Positions 1 through 5,930 are shown, counted from the first letter of the stretch. The stretch: 7,224 nt of DNA from Chromatiales bacterium (GCA_026999335.1 JALTPW010000923.1:1-7224), one strand, 5' to 3'. A program made the numbers and translations. The notes: generated by a model not told the origin, from the sequence alone.

Positions 1-77
1 TTCCGAAATCGCTGTCTGTGCTGTGGGTGACAGAAATAACGGCAGGGGCGGGGAATAGTTGAGGGTTAGTGTGGTCT

Positions 78-143
78 GGGTGGGCACTGCCCACCAGGGT
101 GTTTGAATATGAGCCTATTGGTGGGCGGTGCCCATCACCCTAC
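78..143. repeat. Inverted pair of GGTGGGC/GCCCACC palindromes
   Basis: Two related palindromes face each other. The first, at 79-95, is GGTGGGC-act-GCCCACC with a perfect 7-bp stem. The second, at 120-136, is GGTGGGC-ggt-GCCCATC with one imperfect pair. Read on the minus strand the second begins with GTAG at 143 and carries a 3-nt insertion relative to the first. The two copies can also pair with each other to form a larger hairpin. Short GTAG-headed palindromes of this kind are typical of dispersed REP elements in gammaproteobacteria. This pair lies upstream of the osmC promoter and may end transcription from the left. Confidence 0.6.
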
Positions 144-165
144 GAGAATGCTGTATCGAATATTT

Positions 166-194
166 TTCGGTTCCAGCGGTGCCGGGTTTATAAT
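166..194 (+). promoter_or_regulatory. Putative sigma70 promoter for osmC-like gene
   Basis: A perfect -10 hexamer TATAAT lies at 189-194. The best-spaced -35 candidate, TTCGGT at 166-171 with a 17-nt spacer, is poor and matches little beyond its first two T residues. Transcription would start near 201, giving a leader of about 20-25 nt that just includes the Shine-Dalgarno sequence at 211-215. The weak -35 suggests that an activator may help, but I see no clear operator. Confidence 0.5.
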
Positions 195-210
195 TGCGCG
201 TTCGGAAAAC

Positions 211-215
211 AGGAG
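211..215 (+). promoter_or_regulatory. Ribosome binding site deciding the osmC start
   Basis: AGGAG lies 8 nt before the ATG at 224. The frame is open back to a TTG at 194, but that codon overlaps the -10 box and would precede the likely transcription start, so 224 is the better start. Confidence 0.8.
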
Positions 216-223
216 CGGTACAG

Positions 224-640
224 ATGAAGGCACGGATCAAGTGGGTCGAGGATATCATGTTCGTCGGTGAGAGCGGCAGCGGTCATACGTTGGTGATCGA
301 CGGGCCACCCGAGTACGGTGGGCGCAATCTGGGCATCCGCCCCATGGAACTGTTGTTGCAGGGGCTGGGTGGTTGCACGGCCTTCGATGTGATGCTGATC
401 CTGAAAAAATCCCGTCAGCAGGTCAGCGACTGTGTGGTGGAGATCGAGGCCGAACGCGCGGAAGTGGAGCCTAAGGTGTTCACCCGTATCCATGTGCATT
501 TTATTGTTAGCGGCAGGAATCTGAAGGAAAACGTGGTGAAACGTGCGGTGCAGCTGTCGGCGGAAAAGTATTGTTCGGCGTCGATCATGCTGGGCAAGAT
601 GGCAGAGATCAGCCACGATTTCGAGGTTCGGGAGGCCTGA
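224..640 (+). CDS. OsmC/Ohr-family protein, YhfA-like
   Basis: The 138-residue protein closely resembles E. coli YhfA as I remember it: a start like MKARIKWVE, then GESGSGH, PME, GGC, a HFIVSGR segment and SAEKYCS. OsmC/Ohr proteins form small cytoplasmic dimers that reduce organic peroxides with a pair of cysteines; the YhfA branch itself has no firmly assigned substrate. Both expected cysteines are present, Cys51 in LGGCTAFD and Cys117 in EKYCSAS, and the length is normal. The ATG at 224 is chosen over a TTG at 194 because AGGAG precedes it by 8 nt. It is the first gene of the osmC-VOC-speD block, although a 239-nt REP-filled gap follows it. In Pseudomonas the orthologue lies between vfr and speD, so a crp/vfr-type gene may lie just to the left. 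The family is secure and the substrate unknown. Confidence 0.93.
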   Translation: MKARIKWVEDIMFVGESGSGHTLVIDGPPEYGGRNLGIRPMELLLQGLGGCTAFDVMLILKKSRQQVSDCVVEIEAERAEVEPKVFTRIHVHFIVSGRNLKENVVKRAVQLSAEKYCSASIMLGKMAEISHDFEVREA

Positions 641-675
641 GAGGCCGAAATGATCAACCCAATGATTAAAAAAAC

Positions 676-843
676 GCTGTAGGAGCGGGCCATGCCCGCG
701 ATGGTATGCCGGCCAAGGTTTGAGTCAGTGCACGGAGCGTCTTTAGGCGCGACAACTCTCCTTACCCGCTGTCGCGCCTAAAGGCGCTCCTACAGCATGT
801 ATGTATCCCTGCATTGGCCATCGCGGGCATGGCCCGCTCCTAC
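676..843. repeat. Nested REP cluster (two REP types, four copies)
   Basis: Four GTAG-type palindromes are arranged as A, B, B-reverse, A-reverse. The outer A copies at 679-704 and 818-843 are exact 26-nt inverted repeats: head GTAGGAGCG, core GGC-CAT-GCC, tail CGCGATGG. The inner B copies at 734-753 and 771-790 match at 19 of 20 positions in inverted orientation; the better one (771-796, read on the minus strand) has the same GTAGGAGCG head with a CCTTTAGG core and a CGCGAC tail. A 5' GTAG tetranucleotide followed by a short hairpin, in inverted pairs, is the usual form of REP/BIME elements mobilised by RAYT (TnpA-REP) proteins. No RAYT gene is in the window. The cluster fills most of the gap between osmC and the VOC gene and could fold into a long hairpin in RNA or single-stranded DNA. 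Confidence 0.85.
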
Positions 844-879
844 CCTAACGATAGTTTTTCAGCACAGGAATTAACCTCC

Positions 880-1302
880 ATGATCAAACCCAATCCCACC
901 AGCGGCCTGCGTCATGTGGCGCTGTTCGTGCACAATTACGAGGCCACGGAACACTTTTATGTGGAACTGCTGGGCATGGCCGTGGAATGGCGGCCGGACG
1001 CCAATGCCGTGTATCTCACCTCGGGTAACGATAATCTGGCCTTGCACCGGGTGACCAACAACTTCGGCGAACAGCAGCATCTCGACCACATCGGTTTTAT
1101 TCTCGACCGCCCGGCCGATGTGGACGAATGGTTCGATTTTCTACGCGCCCACGATATCCGTATGAAGACCGGGCCGCGCACCCATCGTGATGGCGCGCGC
1201 AGCTTTTATTGTCTCGACCCTGACGGCAACAGCGTACAGATGATCTATCATCCGCCGCTCGCGCAACCCACTGAATATAGACCGATAGAGTCGTCGCTGT
1301 GA
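880..1302 (+). CDS. VOC-family (glyoxalase/dioxygenase fold) protein
   Basis: This 140-residue protein has the two beta-alpha-beta-beta-beta modules of the vicinal oxygen chelate superfamily. Module one starts at LRHVALFV (His12), includes FYxxLLGM and ends near NLALHR. Module two starts at HLDHIGFIL (His70) and ends with FYCLDPDGNSVQMIYHPP. The final metal ligand, usually Glu, is Gln120, so metal use or chemistry may differ from glyoxalase I or FosA. The frame is open from 814, but those first 22 codons are mostly translated REP repeat; AGGA at 866-869, 10 nt before the ATG at 880, supports the shorter start. The stop overlaps the speD start by 4 nt (GTGA), so the two are probably translationally coupled. 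The substrate is unknown; a role with speD in polyamine or methionine metabolism is only inference. Confidence 0.85.
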   Translation: MIKPNPTSGLRHVALFVHNYEATEHFYVELLGMAVEWRPDANAVYLTSGNDNLALHRVTNNFGEQQHLDHIGFILDRPADVDEWFDFLRAHDIRMKTGPRTHRDGARSFYCLDPDGNSVQMIYHPPLAQPTEYRPIESSL

Positions 1303-2099
1303 TCAAGCCTTTACCCAAGTTCAAGCTCAAGGACTTCAACAACCTGACCAAGACCCTGAGCTTCAATATCTATGACATCTGTTATGCGCGCACCAAGGCG
1401 CAGCGTCAGGAGTACATCGAATACATCGACGAGGAATACAATGCCGAGCGGCTGACCAACATCCTCACCGATGTGTGCAACATCATCGGCGCCACCATCC
1501 TCAATATCGCCCATCAGGACTACGATCCGCAGGGTGCCAGCGTGACTATTCTGATCGCCGAGGAGCCAGCGATATCGCAGGATATTTCCAACTCCGAGGC
1601 GCCGGGGCCGTTGCCGGATGCCGTGGTGGCACATCTCGACAAGAGTCATCTCACCGTGCATACCTACCCGGAGAGTCATCCGGACAACGGTATCAGTACC
1701 TTTCGCGTGGACATCGACGTGGCCACTTGCGGGCGCATCTCGCCGCTGCAGGCGCTCAATTACCTGCTACACAGTTTCGATTCCGACATTGTCACCATGG
1801 ATTATCGTGTGCGTGGTTTTACCCGCGACGTGGATGGCCACAAGCACTATATCGATCACGAGATCAACTCGATCCAGAACTTCATTGCTGACGATACGCG
1901 CGCGCGCTACCAGATGATCGATGTCAACGTTTATCAGGAAAATATCTTTCACACCAAGATGATGCTCAAGGCGCTGGAACTGGAAGACTACCTGTTCGGC
2001 ATCGACACCGCCGAGCTGAGCGAGGCCGAGCGTGGTCGCATCGAGTTGCAGCTGGAGCGCGAAATGCTGGAGATTTTTTACGGGCGTAATATTGGGTGA
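1299..2099 (+). CDS. speD: S-adenosylmethionine decarboxylase proenzyme, E. coli type
   Basis: SpeD decarboxylates S-adenosylmethionine to supply the aminopropyl donor for spermidine. The 266-residue proenzyme aligns along its length with E. coli SpeD (264 residues): FNNLTKTLSFNIYDICYA near the N-terminus, then QDYDPQGASVTIL, LDKSHLTVHTYPESHP and VNVYQENIFHTKMMLK. Self-cleavage is expected between Lys115 and Ser116, with Ser116 becoming the pyruvoyl cofactor; Cys144 in VATCGRISPL matches the conserved catalytic cysteine. The start is a GTG that overlaps the VOC stop, with only a weak AGAG about 8 nt upstream, so translation probably depends on ribosomes finishing the VOC gene. No speE (spermidine synthase) is in the window. 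A REP pair follows before the convergent coq7. Function is secure. Confidence 0.97.
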   Translation: MIKPLPKFKLKDFNNLTKTLSFNIYDICYARTKAQRQEYIEYIDEEYNAERLTNILTDVCNIIGATILNIAHQDYDPQGASVTILIAEEPAISQDISNSEAPGPLPDAVVAHLDKSHLTVHTYPESHPDNGISTFRVDIDVATCGRISPLQALNYLLHSFDSDIVTMDYRVRGFTRDVDGHKHYIDHEINSIQNFIADDTRARYQMIDVNVYQENIFHTKMMLKALELEDYLFGIDTAELSEAERGRIELQLEREMLEIFYGRNIG

Positions 2100-2137
2100 T
2101 GCGTTTGTGAAGTTGGCGGTGTGACGGGGGTTAGGCT

Positions 2138-2197
2138 GTAGGAGCGGGCCATGCCCGCGATCACCCGGCTCAAATCGCGGGCATGGCCCGCTCCTAC
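2138..2197. repeat. Inverted REP pair between convergent speD and coq7
   Basis: Two type-A REP copies, 2138-2161 and 2174-2197, are exact 24-nt inverted repeats around a 12-nt loop, and match the outer REPs at 679-704 and 818-843. The structure can form one 24-bp hairpin or two small ones. It lies in the 122-nt gap between the speD and coq7 stops, where it could end transcription or protect the 3' ends from both directions. There is no T-tract on either side, so it is not a classical intrinsic terminator. Confidence 0.85.
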
Positions 2198-2221
2198 CAG
2201 TGGAGATTTTTAGTTGTCGGT

Positions 2222-2866
2222 CTACAGCCGAAAAGCCAGTCCCGTCATCACCTTCGAGGTCAGGCTCATGAGCTTTTTCACCGGCACGGGCAGCTTGGCG
2301 CCGCCGGCCTGCAGGGCCACGGTGGCGTGGTGGGCCTCGTCTTCACGCATCTGTTCGAGGATGGCACGACTCTTCTGGTCGTGCTGCGGCAGCCGGGCGA
2401 GGTGCTCATCGAGGTGCCGGATCACCTGCTTCTCCGTCTCGGCGACGAAGCCCAGGCTCCACTTGTCACCCGCCAGACCGGCGGTGGCGCCGATGCCCAG
2501 GGAGCCGAAATACCACAGTGGATTGAGATAGCTGACGTGGCTCCCCAGCTCCTTGGCACGTTGTTCGCACCAGGCCAGGTGATCGTTTTCTTCCTGAGCG
2601 GCGCGTTCCATCTTTTGGCGCACGTCCGGCAGCTTGGCGGTGAGCGCCTGACCTTCGTACAGCCCCTGTGCGGCGACTTCGCCGGCATGGTTGATACGCA
2701 TCAACCGGCCGGCCAGATCGCGTTCGCTTGCGGCCAGTTCGGTCTCGGGCAGGCCGTCGGCCGGATTGGGGCGCTCGGTGATGAGCGGTTGGCCCAGCAG
2801 GGTGCGGAGGCCGACGTCGATGTGCCGGATTACGTGGTCAAGTGATGTGTAGTGTCGTTGGTTCAT
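2222..2866 (-). CDS. coq7: Demethoxyubiquinone hydroxylase, Coq7 family
   Basis: Coq7 is a membrane-bound di-iron monooxygenase that hydroxylates the demethoxyubiquinone ring late in aerobic ubiquinone synthesis, replacing the flavoprotein UbiF of E. coli. The 214-residue protein is close to the Pseudomonas enzyme in length and sequence. The ferritin-like di-iron ligands are all visible: Glu63 in NHAGEV, Glu93 and His96 in EENDH, Glu143 in VAETEKQ, and Glu177 and His180 in EDEAHH. RILEQMRED-type and LNPLWYFGSLGIGA segments also fit. The ATG at 2866 is preceded only by a weak purine stretch. It runs convergent to speD, and glcF lies 130 nt upstream on the same strand, so shared transcription is possible but unproven. 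Identification is secure. Confidence 0.96.
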   Translation of the reverse strand: MNQRHYTSLDHVIRHIDVGLRTLLGQPLITERPNPADGLPETELAASERDLAGRLMRINHAGEVAAQGLYEGQALTAKLPDVRQKMERAAQEENDHLAWCEQRAKELGSHVSYLNPLWYFGSLGIGATAGLAGDKWSLGFVAETEKQVIRHLDEHLARLPQHDQKSRAILEQMREDEAHHATVALQAGGAKLPVPVKKLMSLTSKVMTGLAFRL

Positions 2867-2996
2867 GAAGATAAACTTTACTCCAATGGGGAAGCAGGGG
2901 TAAAGCCCGGGCGTGCCAATGCCTGTCCTCTACTGATTTCCTTGGTGCAGCGGGTCAAGTGGTTGGGTAAATCCTGTTGGGTTCAGCATTCATGTT

Positions 2997-4211
2997 TTAG
3001 AGGGTATTTAGTTGCCGGGCAAGCAAGGTCACCGGGTGCAGGACTTCAATCTCTCGGCCTCTTTCCCGCAGGCCTGCCTGTAGGTGCAGCGCACAGCCGA
3101 TATTGCTGGTGACGAGGATGTCCGCCTGTGTCCTGTGCAGTGCCTCTAGCTTGTCTTCGCGCAGGCGTGCGGCCCGTTCGGGCTGGGTCAGCATGTAGCT
3201 GCCGGCACCGCCGCAACAGTGGCCGTTGTCGGGCAACTCGAGCCATTCGATACGGGGGATGTTTGCCAGCAGTTGCAAAGGTGCGTGGGTCTGCTGTAAG
3301 ACGTGCTTCAGGCTACAGGGGCTGTGCACCGCGACACGCACCGGCAAGGGTGAAAACTGTACCTGTTCGGGCCAGTGAACGGTGGCGAGAAAGTGGCTGA
3401 TGTCCTGTGTTTTGGCGCTGAACTCCGCTGCCATGTCGGCCTGTGCAGGTGGTGAGTTCACCCATTTATTATATTCCTGTAGCGCTGCGGTGCAGCCGCT
3501 GGCGGTATGCAGGATGGCCTCCGTTTGCAGCTTCGCAAATGCCCTTAGGTTTTGTTTGGCGAGGTCGGTAGCGGCGCGCCTGTTGCCGTTGTGCCGATGC
3601 ATGGCGCCGCAGCAGGTCTGTTGTGGCGGCACATGGACGCCATAGCCGGCGCTGTTGAGCAGGCGAATCGCCGCGCGTAACTCGTCCTGCCCCAGGGTTT
3701 CGTTGATGCAGCCAAGGAACAGGGCGACGTCGCCCCGGGTCTTGTTGCGGGGCGGATAATAGGGCTGCCATCCGGGTTGGGCGGGGATCGGGGGGATGAC
3801 GCCCGCCACCTTGCTGAGCCCCACTTTTTGCGCCCAGCGCAGGCCGGTGAGTGCTGCACGCAGGATGCGGCGGTGGCCGAGCAGGGCATGACCGATGCGT
3901 TTGCCCGGGTGTTGTTTTCCGGGGCGTCGTGGTTCAAGTAGATCCCGGGCCTGATCCATGATTTCGCCAAACGGCACCTGCGAGGGGCAGGCGCGCTCAC
4001 AGGCGCGGCAACCCAGGCAGTGATCAAGGTGCTCGAACAGGAGAGTGTCGGGGTTCAGTTGTCCCTGATTGACGGCCGCGATCAGCGCCAGGCGTCCGCG
4101 AGGTGATTCATTTTCGTTCGGGCTCAGGGCATAGGTCGGGCAGTGCTGTGAGCAGATGCCGCACATCACGCAGCGGTCGATCTGTTGGTGTAGCGGTTGA
4201 GAAAGGGGCAA
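2997..4211 (-). CDS. glcF: GlcF-type iron-sulfur oxidoreductase subunit (CCG domains)
   Basis: The 404-residue protein matches the layout of the iron-sulfur subunit of glycolate oxidase (E. coli GlcF is about 407). Two [4Fe-4S] ferredoxin motifs come first, Cys14-17-20-24 (CVMCGICSQHCP) and Cys65-68-71-75 (CLGCRACERACP). Two cysteine-rich CCG domains follow: Cys168, Cys200-Cys201-Gly, Cys240, and Cys299, Cys332-Cys333-Gly, Cys373. GlcF passes electrons from the GlcD/GlcE flavoproteins to quinone at the membrane. No glcD or glcE is adjacent, so the partner is elsewhere or differs; a related lactate or other 2-hydroxyacid dehydrogenase role is possible. The only usable start is TTG at 4211, with GGAT about 8 nt upstream; later ATG or GTG codons would remove the first cysteine cluster. 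The symbol reflects family, not proven substrate. Confidence 0.87.
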   Translation of the reverse strand: MPLSQPLHQQIDRCVMCGICSQHCPTYALSPNENESPRGRLALIAAVNQGQLNPDTLLFEHLDHCLGCRACERACPSQVPFGEIMDQARDLLEPRRPGKQHPGKRIGHALLGHRRILRAALTGLRWAQKVGLSKVAGVIPPIPAQPGWQPYYPPRNKTRGDVALFLGCINETLGQDELRAAIRLLNSAGYGVHVPPQQTCCGAMHRHNGNRRAATDLAKQNLRAFAKLQTEAILHTASGCTAALQEYNKWVNSPPAQADMAAEFSAKTQDISHFLATVHWPEQVQFSPLPVRVAVHSPCSLKHVLQQTHAPLQLLANIPRIEWLELPDNGHCCGGAGSYMLTQPERAARLREDKLEALHRTQADILVTSNIGCALHLQAGLRERGREIEVLHPVTLLARQLNTL

Positions 4212-4333
4212 AGGTGGGTATCCGCGGGTGTTGGCGTGTGGCGCGCAAAAAATGGGCTGTGTGGTCGAGCCGTCGTTGGGTTGCAGTATAGCGGGTGTGG
4301 GCGGGCCTCATCCATCGCTCGATGGTCTTCTTC

Positions 4334-4363
4334 TTGATCGCATTCGGGCCTAACCGCTATGCT
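4334..4363 (+). promoter_or_regulatory. Putative sigma70 promoter for the ferredoxin gene
   Basis: TTGATC at 4334-4339 and TATGCT at 4358-4363 are separated by 18 nt, each matching four of six consensus bases. Transcription would start near 4370, leaving a leader of about 45 nt. It lies in the 205-nt divergent gap between glcF and the ferredoxin gene. A minus-strand TATACT at 4290-4285 could be a -10 for glcF, but it has no good -35. Confidence 0.42.
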
Positions 4364-4416
4364 GCACCCTCTATTTTCAGCCTTTTGCGTATTGCTTGTG
4401 CGTACCGACTTCTAAT

Positions 4417-4728
4417 ATGGCCTATTTTAAATATCACATTTTCTTCTGCACCAATCGTCGTGAGGATGGCACTGCCTGTTGTGCCAATGCCGATGCGCAG
4501 GCGATGCGGGACTTCGCCAAGCAGCGCACCAAAGCGCTGGGCATTGCCGGTCGCGAGGGCTGTGTGCGTGTCAATTCGGCAGGTTGTCTGAATCGCTGTG
4601 GCGAGGGGCCGGTGGCGGTGGTCTATCCGGATGATGTCTGGTATCGCTATGCCGATATCGATGATGTCAACGAGATTGTCGAAGAGCATTTACTGCACGG
4701 GCGTGTGGTGGAGAGGTTGAAGCTCTGA
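4417..4728 (+). CDS. Thioredoxin-like [2Fe-2S] ferredoxin
   Basis: This 103-residue protein belongs to the thioredoxin-fold [2Fe-2S] ferredoxins (Shethna/NuoE-like fold). Cluster ligands are expected from Cys11 (FFCTNRR), Cys21 or Cys22 (ACC), Cys57 (AGCLNRC) and Cys61; Cys49 is extra. The GEGPVAVVYPDDVWYRY and EIVEEHLLHGRVVERL segments are typical of the family. It is a soluble electron carrier whose partner is not known. The frame is open from a TTG at 4396, but MAYFKYHIFFC from the ATG at 4417 fits the family; no clear Shine-Dalgarno precedes it. A hydrolase gene lies 197 nt downstream on the same strand. Confidence 0.9.
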   Translation: MAYFKYHIFFCTNRREDGTACCANADAQAMRDFAKQRTKALGIAGREGCVRVNSAGCLNRCGEGPVAVVYPDDVWYRYADIDDVNEIVEEHLLHGRVVERLKL

Positions 4729-4737
4729 ACGTCTTAC

Positions 4738-4884
4738 TTGCTAGCCAGTCGGAAATAAAGGATACACTTTCTTTCTATGTTTAGAAAGGACATTCATTGA
4801 TTTGGAACCGATTGCCCGGAATAAGGTGTTAGTGAAATCCTTTTTCAGAAATGAAGCGGTATCCTTTGCTGCTGGCCAGATAGT
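4738..4884. repeat. Imperfect long inverted repeat (MITE-like or structured RNA)
   Basis: The gap between the ferredoxin and hydrolase genes contains two related arms, about 4738-4800 and 4826-4884, in opposite orientation. The anchor is an exact 9-bp match, AAAGGATAC at 4757-4765 with GTATCCTTT at 4859-4867. Outside it, CTAGCCAG (4741-4748) resembles the complement of the CTGGCCAG segment near 4871-4878; inside it, CTTTCTTTCT and AGAAAGGACATTCA have partial counterparts. About 25 nt remain as a central loop. I aligned this by eye. It could be a decayed miniature inverted-repeat element or an RNA fold. Confidence 0.33.
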
Positions 4885-4925
4885 ATGTCGGGATCAGTTT
4901 TTCCATCGCCGGGGTCGTGGTGAAT

Positions 4926-5603
4926 ATGGATAAGTTATCAGCTGAAGGCTTGCAGGTGTTCGATGACCCGACCGGGCTTCCCGTCTCGGGCACCTGTTTT
5001 TTGATCCCCGGCCCGGTCGGCGTGCTGGAGGCCGTGTTGACATATTCGCTACCGCCGGATGCCCTCGCCCCCATTGCGGTTGTCTGTCATCCGCATCCGC
5101 TCTACGGCGGAACCCTGAACAACAAGGTCGTGCACATGGTTGCGAAGGCATTCAACGCGTTGGGGGTGATGACCCTGCGTTTCAATTTTCGCGGTGTTGG
5201 TGGTTCGGACGGACAGTTTGATCACGCTGTAGGCGAAGTGCAGGACATGCTGGCGGTGGTCAGATGGATGCGACGATATTTTGCCGGTTCACCGCTGTGG
5301 CTGGCGGGCTTTTCCTTTGGTTCTTTTGTCGCCTACTCGGGGTATCGGGAGGTCGGCGCGGAACGGCTGTTGTTGGTGGCGCCGCCGGTGGATAGGTTTG
5401 AGTTTGCCCGGGATGGTGGTGTCGACGTGCCGTGGATGGTAATTCAGGGAGGGGCCGATGAGGTGGTGAATCCCGACAGCGTTTCGCTTTGGGTGGAGCA
5501 ACAGCCGTGGCGTCCGATTTATGAGTGTCTCGATGATGCAGGCCATTTTTTTCACGCTCGACTCGTCCCGTTGCGGGAACGTATTGTGCGTGCCTGGGGG
5601 TGA
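4926..5603 (+). CDS. Alpha/beta hydrolase (COG2945-like)
   Basis: A 225-residue cytoplasmic alpha/beta hydrolase of the small bacterial family marked by CHPHPLYGGTLNNKV and LRFNFRGVGGSDG. The catalytic triad is visible: nucleophile Ser130 in GFSFGS, acid Asp178 in QGGADEVV and His207 in DAGHFFH. There is no signal peptide or membrane segment. The physiological substrate of this family is unknown; an esterase or thioesterase is the usual guess. Start choice is uncertain: GTG at 4917 and 4920 and ATG at 4926 share the frame and none has a good Shine-Dalgarno; ATG is preferred. About 25 residues precede the usual IPGPVGVLEA beginning. It lies 197 nt after the ferredoxin gene and about 400 nt before rplM. 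Confidence 0.9.
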   Translation: MDKLSAEGLQVFDDPTGLPVSGTCFLIPGPVGVLEAVLTYSLPPDALAPIAVVCHPHPLYGGTLNNKVVHMVAKAFNALGVMTLRFNFRGVGGSDGQFDHAVGEVQDMLAVVRWMRRYFAGSPLWLAGFSFGSFVAYSGYREVGAERLLLVAPPVDRFEFARDGGVDVPWMVIQGGADEVVNPDSVSLWVEQQPWRPIYECLDDAGHFFHARLVPLRERIVRAWG

Positions 5604-5726
5604 GGATTGGCTTGATGGAGCGCAGGCCTGCAGATAGCGGGGCGTCTTTTTCGGCTGTTCTTTGTTGTTTGAGAAGAGTCTGAAGTCACGGATTCAGGTA
5701 GGGTCTATCGCAAATATTACTTTTGC

Positions 5727-5755
5727 TTGACAAAGAAAATTTTATATCACAGGAT
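5727..5755 (+). promoter_or_regulatory. Possible promoter of an intergenic transcript
   Basis: A perfect TTGACA lies at 5727-5732. At 17-nt spacing the -10 would be CAGGAT (5750-5755), which matches weakly. An alternative uses TTTTGC (5721-5726) and TATATC (5743-5748) with a 16-nt spacer. Either would start transcription around 5755-5762. The surroundings are notably AT-rich. Confidence 0.3.
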
Positions 5756-5756
5756 C

Positions 5757-5917
5757 AGAAGCAATCGCTGGTGACTGTTGCCGTTTGATTCCTCGTTGAG
5801 GATTGCAGGGTTGTCATGTGATAGGACGGGCCGGTGCTAGTGTCCGACCGATCTTCCCTGGATGGGGAATTTTCCTTCTGGTGGTTTTATTGCGCGGCCC
5901 TTTGGTCGCGCTTTTTT
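5757..5917 (+). ncRNA. Candidate orphan small RNA ending at an intrinsic terminator
   Basis: Between a promoter-like stretch and a strong terminator lies about 160 nt with no plausible coding frame. It can fold: GCAATC (5761-5766) pairs with GATTGC (5801-5806), TCCTC-gtt-GAGGA forms a hairpin (5790-5802, competing with the former), TTCCC-tggatg-GGGAA forms a hairpin (5854-5869), and the terminator hairpin closes the 3' end. I do not recognise it as 6S RNA, tmRNA, RNase P or 4.5S RNA. It could instead be the long 3' untranslated region of the hydrolase transcript. Confidence 0.27.
5892..5917 (+). terminator. Rho-independent terminator
   Basis: GCGCGGCC (5892-5899), loop CTTT, GGTCGCGC (5904-5911) makes an 8-bp GC-rich stem with one G-U pair, followed directly by six T residues (5912-5917). 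It lies 13 nt before the rplM -35 box, so it ends whatever is transcribed from the left and insulates the ribosomal operon. Confidence 0.85.
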
Positions 5918-5930
5918 GTGTGGCACACCC

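Noticed and set aside
1..60. End of an upstream gene at the left edge
   Set aside because: A short open stretch exists in one frame, but it is too short and too unlike any protein I recognise to support a call.
676..843. CRISPR-like array
   Set aside because: The repeats are inverted palindromic pairs with irregular spacing, not direct repeats with uniform spacers, and no cas genes are present.
814..879. N-terminal extension of the VOC protein
   Set aside because: Much of it is translated REP repeat; the Shine-Dalgarno at 866-869 and the family N-terminus support the start at 880.
2183..2845. Plus-strand open frame of about 220 codons across coq7
   Set aside because: It is antisense to coq7, begins inside a REP element and shows no family motif, while the minus strand encodes all Coq7 di-iron ligands.
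4312..4325. CCATCG-ct-CGATGG palindrome as an operator
   Set aside because: It is short, occurs once, lies upstream of the candidate ferredoxin promoter and matches no operator I know, so it is not called as a feature.
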